64,000 nt of DNA from Hymenoscyphus infarciens. Lineage: Eukaryota; Ascomycota; Leotiomycetes; Helotiales; Helotiaceae. A program made the position numbers and the translations under genes. The stretch spans positions 56,469 through 120,468 of the forward strand of contig LLCB01000173.1 of NCBI GenBank assembly GCA_001414345.1, read 5' to 3'. The notes under the pieces were generated by a model that ran no database searches, was not told the DNA's origin, and saw nothing but the letters and a program-made list of their open reading frames with translations. Shown here one piece after another: positions 61,385-64,000 of the stretch. Each line of letters opens with the position of its first letter. Position 1 is the first letter of the stretch.

Positions 61385-64000
61385 CCTAGGCATTATTATA
61401 TAAACAAATATAATTATTATAACTCTATAACTCTATAATAGATTAATAACACGATTTAAGAAATAGTAGATAATATCTCCTTGTAACCCTCTTAACCACG
61501 TTCTCGCTATAAATCGTAACGACCGTTTTTAATACGAAATATCTGTTAGGTCTACTATTATTATAATTGTAATCTGCCCTTATTATATAGTATAACGCTA
61601 ACACTAATACTAAGCGTTACACTGCTAGAATCGCCTTAATACTAGGTCCCCTCTAAGCTTAATTTAATATCTAAGGTTATTATAGAATAGGTCGAATCTA
61701 CTAAAAGTGTCTAAGTTAAGAATAAATAGGCTTCTTAAAATATTATAAACATAATATAGAACAGTCGAGTTAAACATTTTACTAATAGAGTCTTTACTCT
61801 TAGTCTATTATTATTAATCTAGGTCCCCTCTAATAGGGAACGCTATATTAGAGTAGCTAAAGCTCCCTTTCTACTAGAGAGAAATATAGAGTAGTATTAG
61901 AAACTTTATAACCTATAATATTATAAGTATATCTTTATCTCTAATATTCTACTTTCTAATTATTCTATAGATACTTAGTTACTTAGTCTATATATCTACT
62001 ATAATCTTATACTTTATAACTAGCTACTTAGCTATACTTCTATTAACTTATTTACTACTTCTAAGATTCGTGCTTTCTAAGATAGGTATAATTCTAATCT
62101 TAAATACTATCTTAAAGTAATAGGTGAACGTAATAAAGTATTTATAGTTAGTATAGAGAGAGCTATTTAGGAGAACTACTTAGCTATAGTTTATACTCTT
62201 TTTAACTATCTTAGTATTAAATATAAGCTACTTATGAAGAAGTATTAATAATCTCTAGCCTTTTCTATACTAAGGAAGCGTTATTAAGGTAATTAAGGTA
62301 ATTATATAAATTAGATTATACTTAATATTAGGAAAGATTAAAATTAGGTTTAGGAGACTTTAGTACTTTTATGCTTTAGATTTAGGTAAAAATTTAAGAT
62401 AGCTTAGCTTAAGACTTTAGATTAGATGTTATTTAGCTCGCTTTAGGATTAGCTAGAAGGATTAAAATTAGGCTTAGGCTTAGGATTATAAGTAGTTTAT
62501 ATATATATTTAATAATTATAAAATATATTCTAATACCTTAGTAATTATACTATTTAAGTAACTTCTTAATTATCCCTTACCTTATAACACCTTATAGCTT
62601 TGAACTTTATTTAGTATAATATAAGTTAAGACGACATTATAGATACTTATACCTATTTATAACCGTTATATATTAAGTATTTACTTTAGTACTAGGAATA
62701 GCTAAAGAAGCCTAACTTTATTCCCTCTAACTATCTACCTTATAAAAGTAAAACTTCAAACACTCTATTACTTATTAGCACTTGCTTTAAACTTAGCTTA
62801 ACTAACTACTATAATCTATATTTAAAACCATTTTTCTAATAACTTTATAATTCTATACTATATATTAGTTAAAAGTAGATTCTAGATTAGTAAAATTATC
62901 TTCGTTATATTTAGTTATTATAATAGATTTATTTAACTTAGCAACTTAAGAAGAATACTTAAATATTTTTAGCTATATTATAAGGTATATTATCTAAGAA
63001 GGTATAAAAAGATATTTAAGAGTAGTTAAATAAAGGTATTATAGGTAAAATTTAAGAAGAGGAGTAGAGTATTAAGGAATAAGAGATAGTATTAGAAGAT
63101 AAGAGAGAAAAGGTTATAGGCGAGATTAAAAGGGAGGAGTAAGGTTTTAAGGAAGGAGACCTTATCTTAGAAGAGAAGAGTAATAGGATAGCGAAAGAGG
63201 TAAATAGGGACTTAGATATTAAGTTAGAGTAGAGAGTAAATATGATTTAAGAGGAGGCTAAGAAGGAAGTAGATTATATATTATAAGTAATAGAGAGAAA
63301 GATATAAAGAGTAGAATAAGAGATAAAAAGATAGAAGCAGAGGAAGTTGTTATATTAAACCTTTTCTAGTAGTTAAAATCTATAGTTTATATAGTAAAAC
63401 TTAAAAGCTATAGCGTATTTACTTCTTTAAATAGATATAGTACTACCTTTAGTTTTATTTTAAATAAAACTTTTTCTATATATAAATATCTATTAATATA
63501 TAATAAATATATTTCTAGTAGTACTACTCTAGAGTTTTATAGTACTACTACTAAAATAAATATATTATAACTTAAATAAAGCTTTCTTTATATATAAATA
63601 TCTATTTATATAAAAAAGGCTATTTCTAGTAGTACTACTCTAGAGTTTTATAGTAATACTACTAAAGTAAAGTATATTATATTATAAATAAAGCTTTCTT
63701 TATCTATAAATATCTATTTATATATAATAAGAGTATTTCTAGTAGTACTACTCTAGAGTTTCGTAGTACTACTACTAAAGTAAAGTATATATTTTAAATA
63801 AAGCTTTCTTTATATAGAAATATCTATTTATATATAATAAGAGTATTTCTAGTAGTACTACTCTACAGTTTCGTAGTACTACTACTAAAGTAAAGTATAT
63901 TATAACTTAAATAAAGCTTTCTTTATATATAAATATCTATTTATATATAATAAGAGTATTTCTAGTAGTACTACTCTAGAGTTTTATAGTACTACTACTA
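61385..64000. repeat. Second RIP-mutated AT-rich block, cut by window end
   Basis: Same signature as the first block: CpA and TpG become rare after about 61700, CpG is retained, and there is no frame of 60 codons. CTAGGTCCCCTCTAA occurs twice (near 61642 and 61819). Stretches around 62060-62300 and 63030-63330 have the codon-like purine rhythm of decayed coding DNA, but I could not name the element. The first ~250 bp at the left edge keep many unmutated sites. Confidence 0.82.
63450..64000. repeat. ~111-bp tandem repeat with palindromic core, at least 5 copies
   Basis: TTTCTAGTAGTACTACTCTA recurs at about 63512, 63622, 63734, 63844 and 63956, a spacing of 110-112 bp. Each unit contains the palindrome AGTAGTACTACT, then TAGTACTACTACTA, and a TAAATAAAGCTTTCTTTATATA segment. 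Copies differ slightly, and the array runs off the window. Confidence 0.85.

Noticed and set aside
23596..64000. CRISPR array, tRNA or rRNA within the AT-rich blocks
   Set aside because: The repeats are LTRs, TIRs and satellites with RIP decay. No cloverleaf or spacer-repeat pattern was seen.

Overview
The window looks like a filamentous ascomycete (Pezizomycotina) chromosome segment. Genes are sparse, with short introns of 49-133 bp that have GT..AG ends and CTAAC/CTGAC branch-point-like sites. Two long AT-rich blocks carry the footprint of repeat-induced point mutation (RIP): CpA and TpG are almost absent, CpG survives, and repeat copies differ almost only by transitions. A Leotiomycetes origin is possible, but that is an impression and not a demonstration.

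Left gene region (1-23.6 kb). A GNAT acetyltransferase gene (-) and an MDP1-type HAD phosphatase gene (+, with an 8-nt microexon) diverge from a shared intergenic region. Next come the nucleotide-excision-repair gene RAD4/XPC (+), a secreted GH114 polygalactosaminidase-like enzyme (+), and a convergent giant gene (-). The giant gene encodes about 3,317 residues: an N-terminal coiled coil followed by a very long acidic disordered region in which a short K-x-L-D motif recurs dozens of times. Its reading frame stays open for 85 more codons beyond a single TAG.

First RIP block (23.6-54.06 kb). I find no intact gene here, but the repeat architecture can be resolved by eye. A short LTR-pair element lies at the left edge. 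The larger part is a nested stack: a ~547-bp TIR DNA element (outer ends 27262 and 54061) was split by a Ty3/gypsy element (family 1, TSD CTACT). That copy was split by a second gypsy family (381-bp LTRs, TSD AGTCT) and, separately, by a Ty1/copia element (190-bp LTRs, TSD AATAA). The second gypsy was in turn split by another family-1 gypsy (TSD GAATC). All four target-site duplications are still visible, all retroelements read on the minus strand, and the un-nested lengths of the two family-1 copies agree (5,790 and 5,800 bp).

Right gene region (54.06-61.4 kb). This holds an unrecognised single-pass type I membrane protein gene (-) and a family-4 glycosyltransferase gene (-), separated by about 3 kb of intergenic DNA with short tandem repeats.

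Second RIP block (61.4-64 kb, cut by the window end). This is AT-rich relic DNA ending in an ~111-bp tandem repeat with a palindromic core.

The genes are individually ordinary housekeeping or secreted functions and do not form a cluster. The notable content is the RIP-frozen nested transposon stack, the giant motif-repeat protein with its possible readthrough extension, and the phosphatase microexon. I found no CRISPR, tRNA or rRNA.
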